A stretch of 11,178 nt of DNA from CAZMXI01 sp964570205 (GCA_964570205.1 CAZMXI010000159.1:1-11178), one strand, 5' to 3'. Positions 1 through 6,887 are shown, numbered from the stretch's first letter. The notes: generated from the letters alone by a model not told the origin. Made by a program: numbers and translations.

Positions 1-10
1 TAACTCAACT

Positions 11-40
11 ACTCCGCATAATCCGGGACTCCGCATAATC
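11..40. repeat. 13-bp direct repeat at the left edge
   Basis: ACTCCGCATAATC occurs at 11-23 and again at 28-40, separated by 4 bases. A partial third copy (AACTCCG) begins at 41. The repeats lie in AT-richer DNA about 135 bases before the first gene of the head module. They could be binding sites for a repressor or recombinase, or part of an element end. Nothing in the window decides between these, and no matching copy was seen at the right side. Confidence 0.5.
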
Positions 41-48
41 AACTCCGA

Positions 49-174
49 AGGTCATCTCGCTGGCGTTCATGCTGCTCCTCGTTGGAACAGCAACATTCAG
101 CCATGCGTTTTGGCATGCAGCAAGCTAAATGCGATCGTAATTACAGCAATTTCAATGTGTTAGGATGGTAAAAG
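49..174 (+). promoter_or_regulatory. Leader upstream of the head module
   Basis: This leader holds no supported gene. It is AT-richer than the coding DNA. A small inverted repeat, CATGC (102-106) and GCATG (113-117), overlaps a TTGGCA at 110-115 that could be a -35 element. The best downstream -10 candidate (CGTAAT, 136-141) is spaced 20 bases away, which is too long for a confident call. A purine-rich GGATGG (163-168) precedes the ATG at 175 and may be a weak ribosome binding site. A promoter is expected here because the operon starts here, but it is not proven by the sequence. Confidence 0.25.
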
Positions 175-396
175 ATGGCCGAGTCCCCCGTGCAAACCCC
201 GGTCCAGGGCGGGGTGAATCCGCTCTCCCTGACCCTTGAGGAAGTGGCTCGGCTGCTCTCGGCGGCGGGGGGGCGGAAGGTCACGGTAGAGCAGGTGCAG
301 GCGGACCTCGACGCCGGCGCGCCGCTGGCGGCGGGGGGCCGGGTGAACCTGGTGCATTACGCCGCCTGGCTCATACGGGGGGCGCAAGCCAAGTGA
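175..396 (+). CDS. Small HTH-like protein, possible terminase small subunit
   Basis: A 73-aa protein, the first gene of the head module. It overlaps the start of the terminase by 4 bases (GTGA), so translation is probably coupled. Residues 20-70 align by eye with residues 11-64 of the terminase encoded next. Both have an E-x-V/A-x-R-L-L helix, a variable middle, and a closing G-R-V/I-x-L-V-x-Y-A-A-W-L segment. This suggests a duplicated winged-helix-like DNA-binding domain, once free-standing and once fused to the terminase. Small terminase subunits bind DNA and sit at this gene position, so that role is plausible, but it is inferred from position and the shared domain only. No catalytic motif, signal peptide or membrane segment is visible. 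An antisense frame over the same bases looks like a GC shadow. Confidence 0.7.
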   Translation: MAESPVQTPVQGGVNPLSLTLEEVARLLSAAGGRKVTVEQVQADLDAGAPLAAGGRVNLVHYAAWLIRGAQAK

Positions 397-1697
397 GCAC
401 TATGAAGGTCGATCCCCGCCAACTTCGTGTGGCCGAAGCCGTGCGGCTATTAAACTCCACGCCCCTGGGCGAGGTGGTTCAACCGCATGTGGTCTACCGC
501 CATCTCAATCGCGCTGCCTACAAGATCGGCGATGGCCGGCGCATCGACCTGGTGCGCTACGCCGCGTGGCTGTTCCATGCCCGGCGGGAGACGTTCGAGC
601 CCGGATGGACCGAGGCCAACTACGAAGCGCACAAGGAGGCCGTCAATGCCCGCAGCCGGTTGGCTTCCGAATCCTCTCGCGACATCGCCGCTGAGGGCTG
701 GGTCCACGAGCCAAGGAACCCCCAGCGCAAGGAGGCGTGCCACCACTCCTTCCGCGGCTTCTGCGAGGCCTACTTCCCTCAAGTCTTCCACCTGGCCTGG
801 TCGCCGGATCATCTGAAGGTGATCGGTAAGATCGAAACGGCCGTTATTGATGGCGGGCTGTTTGCGATGGCCATGCCGCGCGGAAGCGGCAAGACCACGC
901 TCTGCGAGACGGCGTGTCTGTGGGCGCTCTTGTACGGGCACCGGGAGTTCGTGGCGCTGATCGGGTCGGATGAAGAGCATGCGGCCGACATGCTCGACTC
1001 GATCAAGAGCGAGGTGGAGAACAATGACCTGCTCGAGGAGGACTTCTCCGAGGTCTGCGGGCCCATCCGGGCTTTGGAGGGCATCCATCAGCGGGCGGCG
1101 GGCCAGCTCTATCGCGGCGCGCGAACCCACGTGGGCTGGACGAATAAGGAGATCGTGCTGCCGACCATCGAGGGCTCCGTCGCCTCCAGCGCCATTGTAA
1201 AAGTCGCCGGGATCACCGGCCGCATTCGCGGCATGAAGCACAAGCGTGCTGACGGCAAGACCGTGCGCCCGTCGTTGGTGCTCTTGGATGACCCGCAGAC
1301 GGATGAATCCGCCCGCAGCCCCAGCCAGTGCGCCACGCGTGAGCAGATCCTGGCCGGTGCGATTCTCGGTCTGGCCGGACCCGGGCGTAAGATCGCTGGC
1401 CTGATGACGGTCACCGTTGTCAGGCCCGACGACATGGCCGACCGCATCCTGGACCGCAAGAAGCACCCGCAGTGGCAGGGCGAGCGCACCAAGATGGTCT
1501 ACGCCTTCCCGGCCCATGAAAAGCTCTGGCAGCAGTACGCCCAGCTTCGGGCAGAAGGCCAGCGGTCGGATCGGGGCGTGGGCGAGGCGACTGCGTATTA
1601 CCGCGCCAACCAGGAGGATATGGATGCGGGCCCGTTCGACCCCGTCGGCAGCGGCCCGCGCGATCGTCGCCTGGCCGCAGCGGCACAATCCCGATGA
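393..1697 (+). CDS. Phage terminase large subunit, N-terminal ATPase part (frameshifted)
   Basis: The ATPase half of a GpA-type large terminase, the motor that pumps phage DNA into proheads. The GTG start at 393 overlaps the previous stop; ATG 402 is the alternative. Residues 11-64 form a DNA-binding-like domain related to the 73-aa protein upstream. The Walker A motif P-R-G-S-G-K-T spans residues 162-168, with Lys167. Walker B, L-V-L-L-D-D, spans residues 295-300. The reading frame is lost after the M-D-A-G at 1620-1631 and runs through unrelated residues to a stop at 1695-1697. The nuclease half continues in the +1 frame from about 1660. Without frameshifting the product would be an ATPase lacking the nuclease. 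The intact gene would encode roughly 770 aa. The break could be a real mutation, programmed recoding or a sequence error. Confidence 0.9.
   Translation: MSTMKVDPRQLRVAEAVRLLNSTPLGEVVQPHVVYRHLNRAAYKIGDGRRIDLVRYAAWLFHARRETFEPGWTEANYEAHKEAVNARSRLASESSRDIAAEGWVHEPRNPQRKEACHHSFRGFCEAYFPQVFHLAWSPDHLKVIGKIETAVIDGGLFAMAMPRGSGKTTLCETACLWALLYGHREFVALIGSDEEHAADMLDSIKSEVENNDLLEEDFSEVCGPIRALEGIHQRAAGQLYRGARTHVGWTNKEIVLPTIEGSVASSAIVKVAGITGRIRGMKHKRADGKTVRPSLVLLDDPQTDESARSPSQCATREQILAGAILGLAGPGRKIAGLMTVTVVRPDDMADRILDRKKHPQWQGERTKMVYAFPAHEKLWQQYAQLRAEGQRSDRGVGEATAYYRANQEDMDAGPFDPVGSGPRDRRLAAAAQSR
1626..1660 (+). other. Frameshift locus in the terminase gene
   Basis: Family-like sequence in frame ends at the Ala-Gly codons 1626-1631 and resumes in the +1 frame at 1660 (A-I-V-A-W-P). 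Removing the 28 bases 1632-1659 would rejoin the two halves cleanly as M-D-A-G-A-I-V-A-W-P, the arrangement I recall for this family. The segment is bounded by a perfect 7-bp inverted repeat, GCGGGCC (1626-1632) and GGCCCGC (1653-1659). This is consistent with a small insertion or a structure-associated indel. No canonical -1 slippery heptamer was seen. Confidence 0.6.
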
Positions 1698-2709
1698 GCT
1701 CTCGGCCATCCAGCACGCGATGAACCTGAAGCTCGACCAGGGGGATTCGGCGTTCTGGGCCGAGTACCAGAACGAGCCGCTGCCGGATCAGCTCGAGGGC
1801 GAATCGCTCTCGGCCGACATCATTGCCGCCAAGACCAACGGAATAAAGCGCGGCGAGGTGCCGGTGGGCGTCAACCACCTGACGATGTTCATCGACGTGC
1901 AAGGGACACTGCTATTCTGGATGCTCTGCGGGTGGGAGGAGGACTTTACCGGGTACGTGCTGGATTACGGGGCGTACCCGGATCAGAAGCGGGCGTACTT
2001 TACCCTGCGGGATGCCCGCCGCACGCTCATGGGTATCCACAAGGGCACGGGCCAGGAGGGTGCGATCTATGCCGGCCTGGCAGCGCTGACGCAGGACCGG
2101 CTCACCCGCAAGTACCGCCGCGACGATGGCGCGGAGATGGCCATCGAGCGCTGCCTGATCGACGCCAACTGGGGCAACAGCACGGACGTCGTCTATCAGT
2201 TCTGCCGCCAAAGCGCCCACGCCGCCATTCTCATGCCCAGCCACGGCCGCTATGTGGGTGCGGCCAGCACGCCGTTCTCCGACTACAAGCCCAAGCGCGG
2301 CGACCGCGTGGGCTTGCACTGGCGGGTTCCGGCGATCACCGGCAAGCGGGCGGTGCGCTATGCCCTGATCGACACCAACTACTGGAAGAGTTTCACCCAG
2401 GCCCGCCTGGCGGTTCCCATGGGCGATCCGGGTTGCCTGTCGATCTTCGCCCCCGGAAGCGGCCACGATCACCGCTTGCTGGCCGAGCATCTGACCGCTG
2501 AGTACCGCGTGAAGACCCAAGGGCGCGGGCGCGAACTGGAGGAATGGAAACTCCGCACCCCGGGCGCGGACAACCACTGGCTGGACTGCCTGGTCGGGTG
2601 TGCGATGGCCGCGAGCATGCAGGGCGCGGTCCTCTTTGGCACCGACACCCGGGGCGAGGTGCGCAAGCCTCGGCTGCGGCTTTCGGAACTGCAAGGGAGG
2701 CGGAGATGA
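1660..2709 (+). CDS. Phage terminase large subunit, C-terminal nuclease part (frameshifted)
   Basis: The nuclease half of the GpA-type terminase, which cuts concatemeric phage DNA. It has no credible start of its own. Conserved sequence begins at 1660, and the first in-frame ATG inside it (1720) has no ribosome binding site. It therefore depends on frameshifting or is a pseudogene fragment. RNase H-like metal-binding aspartates are visible at the expected places: F-I-D-V-Q (Asp codon 1894-1896), L-I-D-A-N-W-G (2161-2163) and H-W-L-D-C-L-V-G (2584-2586). Family signatures W-A-E-Y-Q-N-E-P, V-L-D-Y-G-A-Y-P-D-Q and F-C-R-Q-S are intact. No second frameshift is seen. Such preservation suggests either a recent break or a protein still made. 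The stop overlaps the next gene by 4 bases (ATGA). Confidence 0.88.
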   Translation, partial: AIVAWPQRHNPDELSAIQHAMNLKLDQGDSAFWAEYQNEPLPDQLEGESLSADIIAAKTNGIKRGEVPVGVNHLTMFIDVQGTLLFWMLCGWEEDFTGYVLDYGAYPDQKRAYFTLRDARRTLMGIHKGTGQEGAIYAGLAALTQDRLTRKYRRDDGAEMAIERCLIDANWGNSTDVVYQFCRQSAHAAILMPSHGRYVGAASTPFSDYKPKRGDRVGLHWRVPAITGKRAVRYALIDTNYWKSFTQARLAVPMGDPGCLSIFAPGSGHDHRLLAEHLTAEYRVKTQGRGRELEEWKLRTPGADNHWLDCLVGCAMAASMQGAVLFGTDTRGEVRKPRLRLSELQGRRR

Positions 2710-2900
2710 AGGACCCCACGAGGCGATCTGGGCCGGGCGAGGATACCAGGGGCCTGGTCTGCCGCACCTGTGGGTGCCGGCACTTCCGGGTGCTCTATAC
2801 CCGGCGTGCCTGGGGCGGGCGGCTCCTTCGCCGGCGAGAATGCCGACATTGCGGCCGGCGCGTCACCACTTACGAACAGCCTGCCGGAGCCCTGGTGTAG
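2706..2900 (+). CDS. NrdR-like zinc-ribbon small protein
   Basis: A 64-aa basic protein. Its ATG overlaps the terminase stop (ATGA), with an AAGGGAGG ribosome binding site at 2693-2700. Cys19, Cys22, Cys46 and Cys49 form a C-x2-C ... C-x2-C zinc ribbon. The stretch L-R-R-R-E-C-R-H-C-G-R-R-V-T-T-Y-E closely matches, from memory, the N-terminal zinc finger of the ribonucleotide-reductase repressor NrdR (R-R-R-R-E-C-x2-C-x-x-R-F-T-T-Y-E). The ATP-cone domain of NrdR is absent, so it is not NrdR itself. A DNA-binding role in packaging or regulation is inferred only from fold and position. The start at 2706 is preferred over upstream in-frame ATGs, which lie inside the terminase gene. Confidence 0.85.
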   Translation: MKDPTRRSGPGEDTRGLVCRTCGCRHFRVLYTRRAWGGRLLRRRECRHCGRRVTTYEQPAGALV

Positions 2901-3034
2901 TCCCCCTCCGGCCCCTCGGGTTCTACCGGTAGAACAATCTGCGTCATCCACGCCATTTTCTGACGCGCTCGCGGGACGCTAGGCCCTGCGCGGCATAGGT
3001 AACCAAGGAGGGGAACCTTTGCTGGAGCGCCACC
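2901..3034. promoter_or_regulatory. Intergenic gap with a perfect 16-bp palindrome
   Basis: The only long gap inside the head operon. GTTCTACCGGTAGAAC at 2920-2935 is a perfect 16-bp palindrome. No T-tract follows, so it does not look like an intrinsic terminator; an operator or an RNA hairpin affecting downstream expression is more likely. An AAGGAGGGG at 3005-3013 resembles a strong ribosome binding site but has no start codon at a useful distance for the next gene. Confidence 0.5.
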
Positions 3035-3241
3035 GTGGCCCAGACGCCGGACACGCTTGACGACACCATTCGCGAGAACGCCGCCGGTCCCAAGCGGGCC
3101 AAGGGGGATTCTGCCGAGATGGAGCAGCATCCGCTGCCGGATCAGATCGCTACCGACCGCTACCTGGCCAGTAAGAACGCCGTGGCCGGCAAAGGCCTGG
3201 GCGTGAAGCTCAAGAAGCTCGTGCCCCCTGGAACGGACTAG
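3035..3241 (+). CDS. Small conserved head-module protein of unknown function
   Basis: A 68-aa protein between the terminase and portal genes, beginning with GTG. The only in-frame alternative start codon region is closed by a stop at 2996-2998, so 3035 is the start. GGAG at 3024-3027 lies 7 bases upstream. Its sequence (L-D-D-T-I-R-E-N-A ... P-L-P-D-Q-I-A-T-D-R-Y-L-A-S-K ... L-V-P-P-G-T) resembles small proteins I recall at the same place in other phages with this portal type. That position is where lambda keeps its head-completion protein gpW. That role is a positional guess; no motif supports it. The stop is followed at once by the portal ATG. Confidence 0.75.
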   Translation: MAQTPDTLDDTIRENAAGPKRAKGDSAEMEQHPLPDQIATDRYLASKNAVAGKGLGVKLKKLVPPGTD

Positions 3242-4723
3242 ATGCTCGGATTCCTGAAGAACATCTTCTCCCAAGACCCGCCCGCCAAGGCGGGACGCCC
3301 GGCGTCCATGCCCCGGCGCGTGGTGCTGGGGCGCTATGACGCGGCCGCCACGACCGAGGAAAACCGCCGGCACTGGGCGAACGCCGATCTGCTCTCGGCC
3401 AACGCCGCCAACAACCCCCAGGTCCGACGCATTCTACGCAGCCGAGCCCGCTACGAGGTGGCCAACAACTCCTACGCCCGCGGGATCGTGCTCACGCTGG
3501 CCAATGACACCATCGGCACCGGCCCGCGCCTGCAACTGCTCAGCGAGGACGATGCCGCCAACCGCACGGCAGAGCAGGCCTTTGCCCGCTGGGCCGAGGC
3601 GGTGCGACTGCCTGAGAAGCTGCGCACCCTGCGTATGGCGCGTGCCGAAAGCGGTGAGGTCTTCGCGCTCCTGACCGCCAACCCGGCAGTGGATTCGCCG
3701 GTCAAGCTGGATATGCGGCTGATAGAAGCAGACCAGGTCGCCACCCCGCTGGCCGGCCGGGCTGGGCATGTCGATGGCATCGTGTTCGACGCCTACGGCA
3801 ATCCCGCTGAGTATCACCTGCTGCGAGCGCATCCAGGCGACGGCGCGGCGGCGGGCGCTGCGATGCAGGGCTTTGACCGCGTGCCGGCCAGCGCCATGCT
3901 CCACTACTTCCGCGCTGATCGGCCCGGCCAAGGCCGAGGCATCCCCGAGATCACGCCCGCCTTGCCGCTGTTTGCACAACTGCGGCGATACACGCTGGCC
4001 GTCATCGCCGCCGCCGAGACCGCCGCGGACTTTGCCGCGGTCTTGTACACCGACGCCCCGGCCAACGGCGAGGCCGATCCGGTCGAGCCGATGGACCTGG
4101 TGGAACTCGAGCGCCGCATGGCGACGGTTCTCCCCGGCGGCTGGAAGCTCGGCCAGGTCGCCGCCGAGCAGCCCGCCACGACCTACGGTGAGTTCAAGCA
4201 GCAGATCCTCAACGAGATCGCCCGTTGTCTGAACATGCCGTTCAACGTCGCGGCGGGCAATAGCTCCGGCTACAACTATGCCTCGGGGCGGCTGGACCAC
4301 CAGACCTACTACAAATCCATTCGCGTGGATCAGGCCCACATGGGCCGCGTGGTCCTCGATCCACTGCTGCGGGCGTGGCTGGATGAGGCAACGCTCGTGT
4401 CGGGACTGCTGCCGGCATCCCTGCGCACCCTGGACACGCTGGCGGAACATCAATGGTTCTGGGATGGGATGGAGCATGTGGACCCGGCCAAGGAGGCGTC
4501 TGCCCAGGCCACGCGTTTAGCGAATCACACGACCACTCTGGCCTATGAGTACGCCCGCCAGGGCCGGGACTGGGAGGCGGAACTGCGGCAGCGGGCCAAG
4601 GAAGCGGCTCTGATGAGCGAGCTTGGCCTGAGCGTGGCCCAGGTAACCCCCGCCGCAGCGCCCAAGGAAGACGACCAGGAGAATGACGATGACTCAGCCG
4701 ATCAAGACCGCCGCGCTGCCTGA
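3242..4723 (+). CDS. Phage portal protein, lambda GpB family
   Basis: A 493-aa portal protein, forming the dodecameric ring at one capsid vertex through which the terminase pumps DNA. The N-terminal third carries the family signature R-Y-D-A-A-x-T-T-x-E-N-x-R-H-W-A-x-A-D-x-L-S-A, followed by R-R-I-L-R-S-R-A-R-Y-E-V-A-N-N-S-Y-A and T-L-A-N-D-T-I-G-T-G-P-R-L-Q (roughly residues 31-98). The length is normal for the family and the frame is intact. The tail is strongly acidic. The ATG directly follows the stop of the previous gene and has only a weak purine stretch before it, suggesting translational coupling. Its 3' end overlaps the capsid gene by about 35 bases. Together with the terminase and capsid it makes a coherent head module. 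Confidence 0.95.
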   Translation: MLGFLKNIFSQDPPAKAGRPASMPRRVVLGRYDAAATTEENRRHWANADLLSANAANNPQVRRILRSRARYEVANNSYARGIVLTLANDTIGTGPRLQLLSEDDAANRTAEQAFARWAEAVRLPEKLRTLRMARAESGEVFALLTANPAVDSPVKLDMRLIEADQVATPLAGRAGHVDGIVFDAYGNPAEYHLLRAHPGDGAAAGAAMQGFDRVPASAMLHYFRADRPGQGRGIPEITPALPLFAQLRRYTLAVIAAAETAADFAAVLYTDAPANGEADPVEPMDLVELERRMATVLPGGWKLGQVAAEQPATTYGEFKQQILNEIARCLNMPFNVAAGNSSGYNYASGRLDHQTYYKSIRVDQAHMGRVVLDPLLRAWLDEATLVSGLLPASLRTLDTLAEHQWFWDGMEHVDPAKEASAQATRLANHTTTLAYEYARQGRDWEAELRQRAKEAALMSELGLSVAQVTPAAAPKEDDQENDDDSADQDRRAA

Positions 4724-6758
4724 AGCCGGGCCATTGACGCTGGTGGCACATGTGCAGATCGAGGCCGCGGCCGGCGAAGGCCAGGCCGGCACCGGCACGC
4801 TGCCCCGCTTTCGCATGCTCGCCTACACCGGCGGGCCCATGCGCATCGCCGGATGGCGGTTTCCGGTGATCGTGGACTTAGCGGGCCTGGCGATCCCCAG
4901 CCAGAACCGGCCGATCCGCTTCGGTCATGATCCAGCCTCGGGCGTGGGCCATACCGACGCCATCGGCATCGAAGCCGGGCAGCTGGTCGCCACGGGCATC
5001 GTCTCCCGCGACACTGCCGTGGCCCGGGAAGTGGTCATCAGCTCCAAGAATGGCTTTCCCTGGCAGGCCTCGATCGGCGCCAGCGTCGAGCAGTTCGAGT
5101 TCGTCAAAGAGCAGCAGAAGGTGACCGTCAACGGCCGCAGTTTCGACGGCCCGGTCAACGTGGTCCGCAAGGCCACGCTCGGTGAGATCAGCTTCGTGGA
5201 CTTAGGGGCCGATGGCCAAAGCAGCGCCAGGATCGCAGCAGCCAAGGCCGCACAGCAAGCGCAAATGGAGGAATCGATGGCACAGGCGACAGTGATGGCA
5301 GCGGCAAGCGAACAGGTCCAGGCCGGCCAGGCCGGCCAGGCCGGTGAGCAGAACGCCCCCGAGGCTCCGGCGGCGGTGACTTTGGAGGCCGAGGTCCAGA
5401 GCATCCGTGCCCAAGCCCTGGCCGAGACCCAGCGCATCGCCGCCATCCGCCAGCATTGCCTGGTCAATGGCCGGCACTTTGCCCAGATCGAGGCCAAGGC
5501 CATCGGCGAGGGCTGGGATGCTCCCCGCACCGAGCTGGAGGTGCTGCGGGCCAGCCGGCCCGATCCGCTGCTGGCGACCTTTGGCCGTTCACCTGAGCCG
5601 GGCGTGAGCACGGCCATCCTGGAGGCCGCGTGCCTGCTCTCGGCCAAGCTGGAGGGCGTCGAGCAGCGGTACGACCAGCCCACGCTGGAGGCGGCCAGCA
5701 AGCGATTCCGCGGCGGCATCGGCCTACAGGAGCTGCTGTTGGAGGCTGCCTGGGCCAACGGCTACAGCGGCCGCAACTTCCGCGACAGCCGCTCGGTCTT
5801 GCGCTTTGCCTTCAAGCCGGAGCTGGAGGCGGGGCTCTCGACCATCGACATCGGCGGCATCCTCAGCCATGTCGCCAACAAGTTCCTGCTGGAGGGCTTC
5901 TTCTCCGTCGAGCGAACCTGGCGCAACATCTGCGCGGTGCGCAACGTCAGCGACTTCAAGACCGTCACCAGCTACCGGCTGATCGGCGCGGACACCTACG
6001 AGCCGGTGCCGCCGGGCGGAGAGCTGAAGCACGGCACGCTGGGCAACGAATCCTACAGCAACAAGGCCGACACCTACGGCCTGCTATTGAGCATCGACCG
6101 GCGCGACATCATCAACGATGACCTGGGGGCCATCACCACCGTGCCCCGCAAGTTCGGCCGCGGCTCGGGCCTGAAGATCAACGATGTCTTCTGGGGCATC
6201 TTCCTGAATAACGCCGCGTTCTTCACGGCCGGGGCCAAGAACTACCTGGCCGGCACCGACACCGCCCTGGGGATCGATGCCCTGACCAAGGCTGAGCAGG
6301 CGTTCCTGGACCAGGTGGACTCCGATGGCAAGCCGATTGGCATCATGCCGGCAATCCTGCTTCTGCCCACGGCTCTGTCGGCGGTGGGCACCCAGCTCTA
6401 CAAGAGCCTGGAGATCCGCGACACCACGGCGAATACCAAGTTCCCGGTGGCCAACCCGCACCAGGGCAAGTTCCGGGCCGAGGTCAGCCGGTATCTGTCC
6501 AACGCCCGCTACACCGGCAATAGCGCCAAGGCGTGGTATCTGCTGTCCGACCCCAACGACCTGCCGGTCATCGAGGTGGCGTTCCTCAACGGCCAGGAGA
6601 GCCCGACCATCGAAACGGCCGAGGCGGACTTCAGTGTGCTCGGCGTGCAAATGAGGGGTTACCATGACTTTGGGGTGGCCTTGCAGGACCCGAGCGCAGC
6701 GCGAGTGCAAGGCTTCCCGTTCACCTGGCACCGGGGAGCAATCGTCGCGGCGGCGTAG
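4689..6758 (+). CDS. Prohead protease / major capsid protein fusion
   Basis: A single 689-aa polyprotein. Start 4689 is preferred over ATG 4683 because AGGAG (4677-4681) lies 7 bases before it but only 1 base before 4683. Residues about 15-185 are an HK97-type prohead protease with His80 in R-F-G-H-D-P and Ser128 in P-W-Q-A-S-I-G-A-S, the expected catalytic pair. A Gln/Ala/Glu-rich linker (about 188-255) resembles a scaffold. The rest is a Mu gpT/HK97-fold capsid protein (for example F-x-S-V-E-R-T-W-R-N-I-C and Y-G-L-L-L-S-I-D-R-R-D-I-I-N-D-D-L-G). Fused protease-capsid proteins are a known family. An internal start at 5277 could yield capsid without protease. The last 15 residues after D-P-S-A-A-R-V-Q-G look atypical and may result from a rearrangement just downstream. 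Confidence 0.94.
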   Translation: MTQPIKTAALPEAGPLTLVAHVQIEAAAGEGQAGTGTLPRFRMLAYTGGPMRIAGWRFPVIVDLAGLAIPSQNRPIRFGHDPASGVGHTDAIGIEAGQLVATGIVSRDTAVAREVVISSKNGFPWQASIGASVEQFEFVKEQQKVTVNGRSFDGPVNVVRKATLGEISFVDLGADGQSSARIAAAKAAQQAQMEESMAQATVMAAASEQVQAGQAGQAGEQNAPEAPAAVTLEAEVQSIRAQALAETQRIAAIRQHCLVNGRHFAQIEAKAIGEGWDAPRTELEVLRASRPDPLLATFGRSPEPGVSTAILEAACLLSAKLEGVEQRYDQPTLEAASKRFRGGIGLQELLLEAAWANGYSGRNFRDSRSVLRFAFKPELEAGLSTIDIGGILSHVANKFLLEGFFSVERTWRNICAVRNVSDFKTVTSYRLIGADTYEPVPPGGELKHGTLGNESYSNKADTYGLLLSIDRRDIINDDLGAITTVPRKFGRGSGLKINDVFWGIFLNNAAFFTAGAKNYLAGTDTALGIDALTKAEQAFLDQVDSDGKPIGIMPAILLLPTALSAVGTQLYKSLEIRDTTANTKFPVANPHQGKFRAEVSRYLSNARYTGNSAKAWYLLSDPNDLPVIEVAFLNGQESPTIETAEADFSVLGVQMRGYHDFGVALQDPSAARVQGFPFTWHRGAIVAAA
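5267..5279 (+). promoter_or_regulatory. Internal ribosome binding site and in-frame ATG in the fusion gene
   Basis: GGAGG at 5267-5271 lies 5 bases before an in-frame ATG (5277-5279), exactly at the end of the protease domain. Initiation here would make a 493-aa scaffold-plus-capsid protein. This parallels lambda, where the scaffold Nu3 starts inside the protease gene C in the same frame. Use of the site is inference. Confidence 0.5.
5318..5344 (+). repeat. Three tandem 9-bp repeats in the fusion linker
   Basis: CCAGGCCGG is repeated exactly three times at 5318-5326, 5327-5335 and 5336-5344, encoding repeated Gln-Ala-Gly in the scaffold-like linker. The unit is a multiple of three, so copy-number change would alter linker length without breaking the frame. 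Confidence 0.8.
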
Positions 6759-6790
6759 GACACGCGGGAGAACCACCAGCAGCCGGCTCC

Positions 6791-6859
6791 GCCGCCATCA
6801 TCAAGGACGCCTACTTTAGCAACACCATCATCGGTCTGGCGGAGGTGGACGGGCTGTGA
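6791..6859 (+). pseudogene. Possible coding remnant after the capsid gene
   Basis: Between the capsid stop and the next gene, one frame reads A-A-I-I-K-D-A-Y-F-S-N-T-I-I-G-L-A-E-V-D-G-L before a TGA at 6857-6859. It looks protein-like but has no start codon or ribosome binding site, and I do not recognise it. It may be the 3' end of a phage gene whose body was deleted, fitting the absence of connector and tail genes. It could also be chance. Confidence 0.3.
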
Positions 6860-6887
6860 CGGGGTGAAAGTGTTGGCATCGAATCGC

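Noticed and set aside
69..128. Short hydrophobic peptide frame (M-L-L-L-V-G-T-A-T-F-S-H-A-F) before the first gene
   Set aside because: It could be a tiny membrane peptide, but it is only 19 codons, has no ribosome binding site and has an in-frame stop shortly upstream. Chance cannot be excluded.
1632..1650. tRNA T-arm-like GTTCGACCCC inside the terminase frameshift segment
   Set aside because: No matching anticodon, D-arm or acceptor stem surrounds it, so it is a chance resemblance.
450..1709. Long minus-strand open frame opposite the terminase
   Set aside because: GC-rich shadow of the plus-strand gene. Its translation has no recognisable motif, while the plus strand carries clear terminase signatures.
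2920..2935. LexA/SOS box interpretation of the palindrome
   Set aside because: The arms contain GTTC and GAAC, but the spacing and orientation do not match the LexA motifs I know with confidence.
3434..4477. Long minus-strand open frame opposite the portal gene
   Set aside because: Lies entirely within a confidently identified portal gene, and its His/Gly/Arg-rich translation is typical of a codon-bias shadow.
4925..5758. Minus-strand open frame opposite the protease and linker
   Set aside because: Low-complexity Ala/Ser translation mirrored from the plus-strand fusion gene; no ribosome binding site or family signature.
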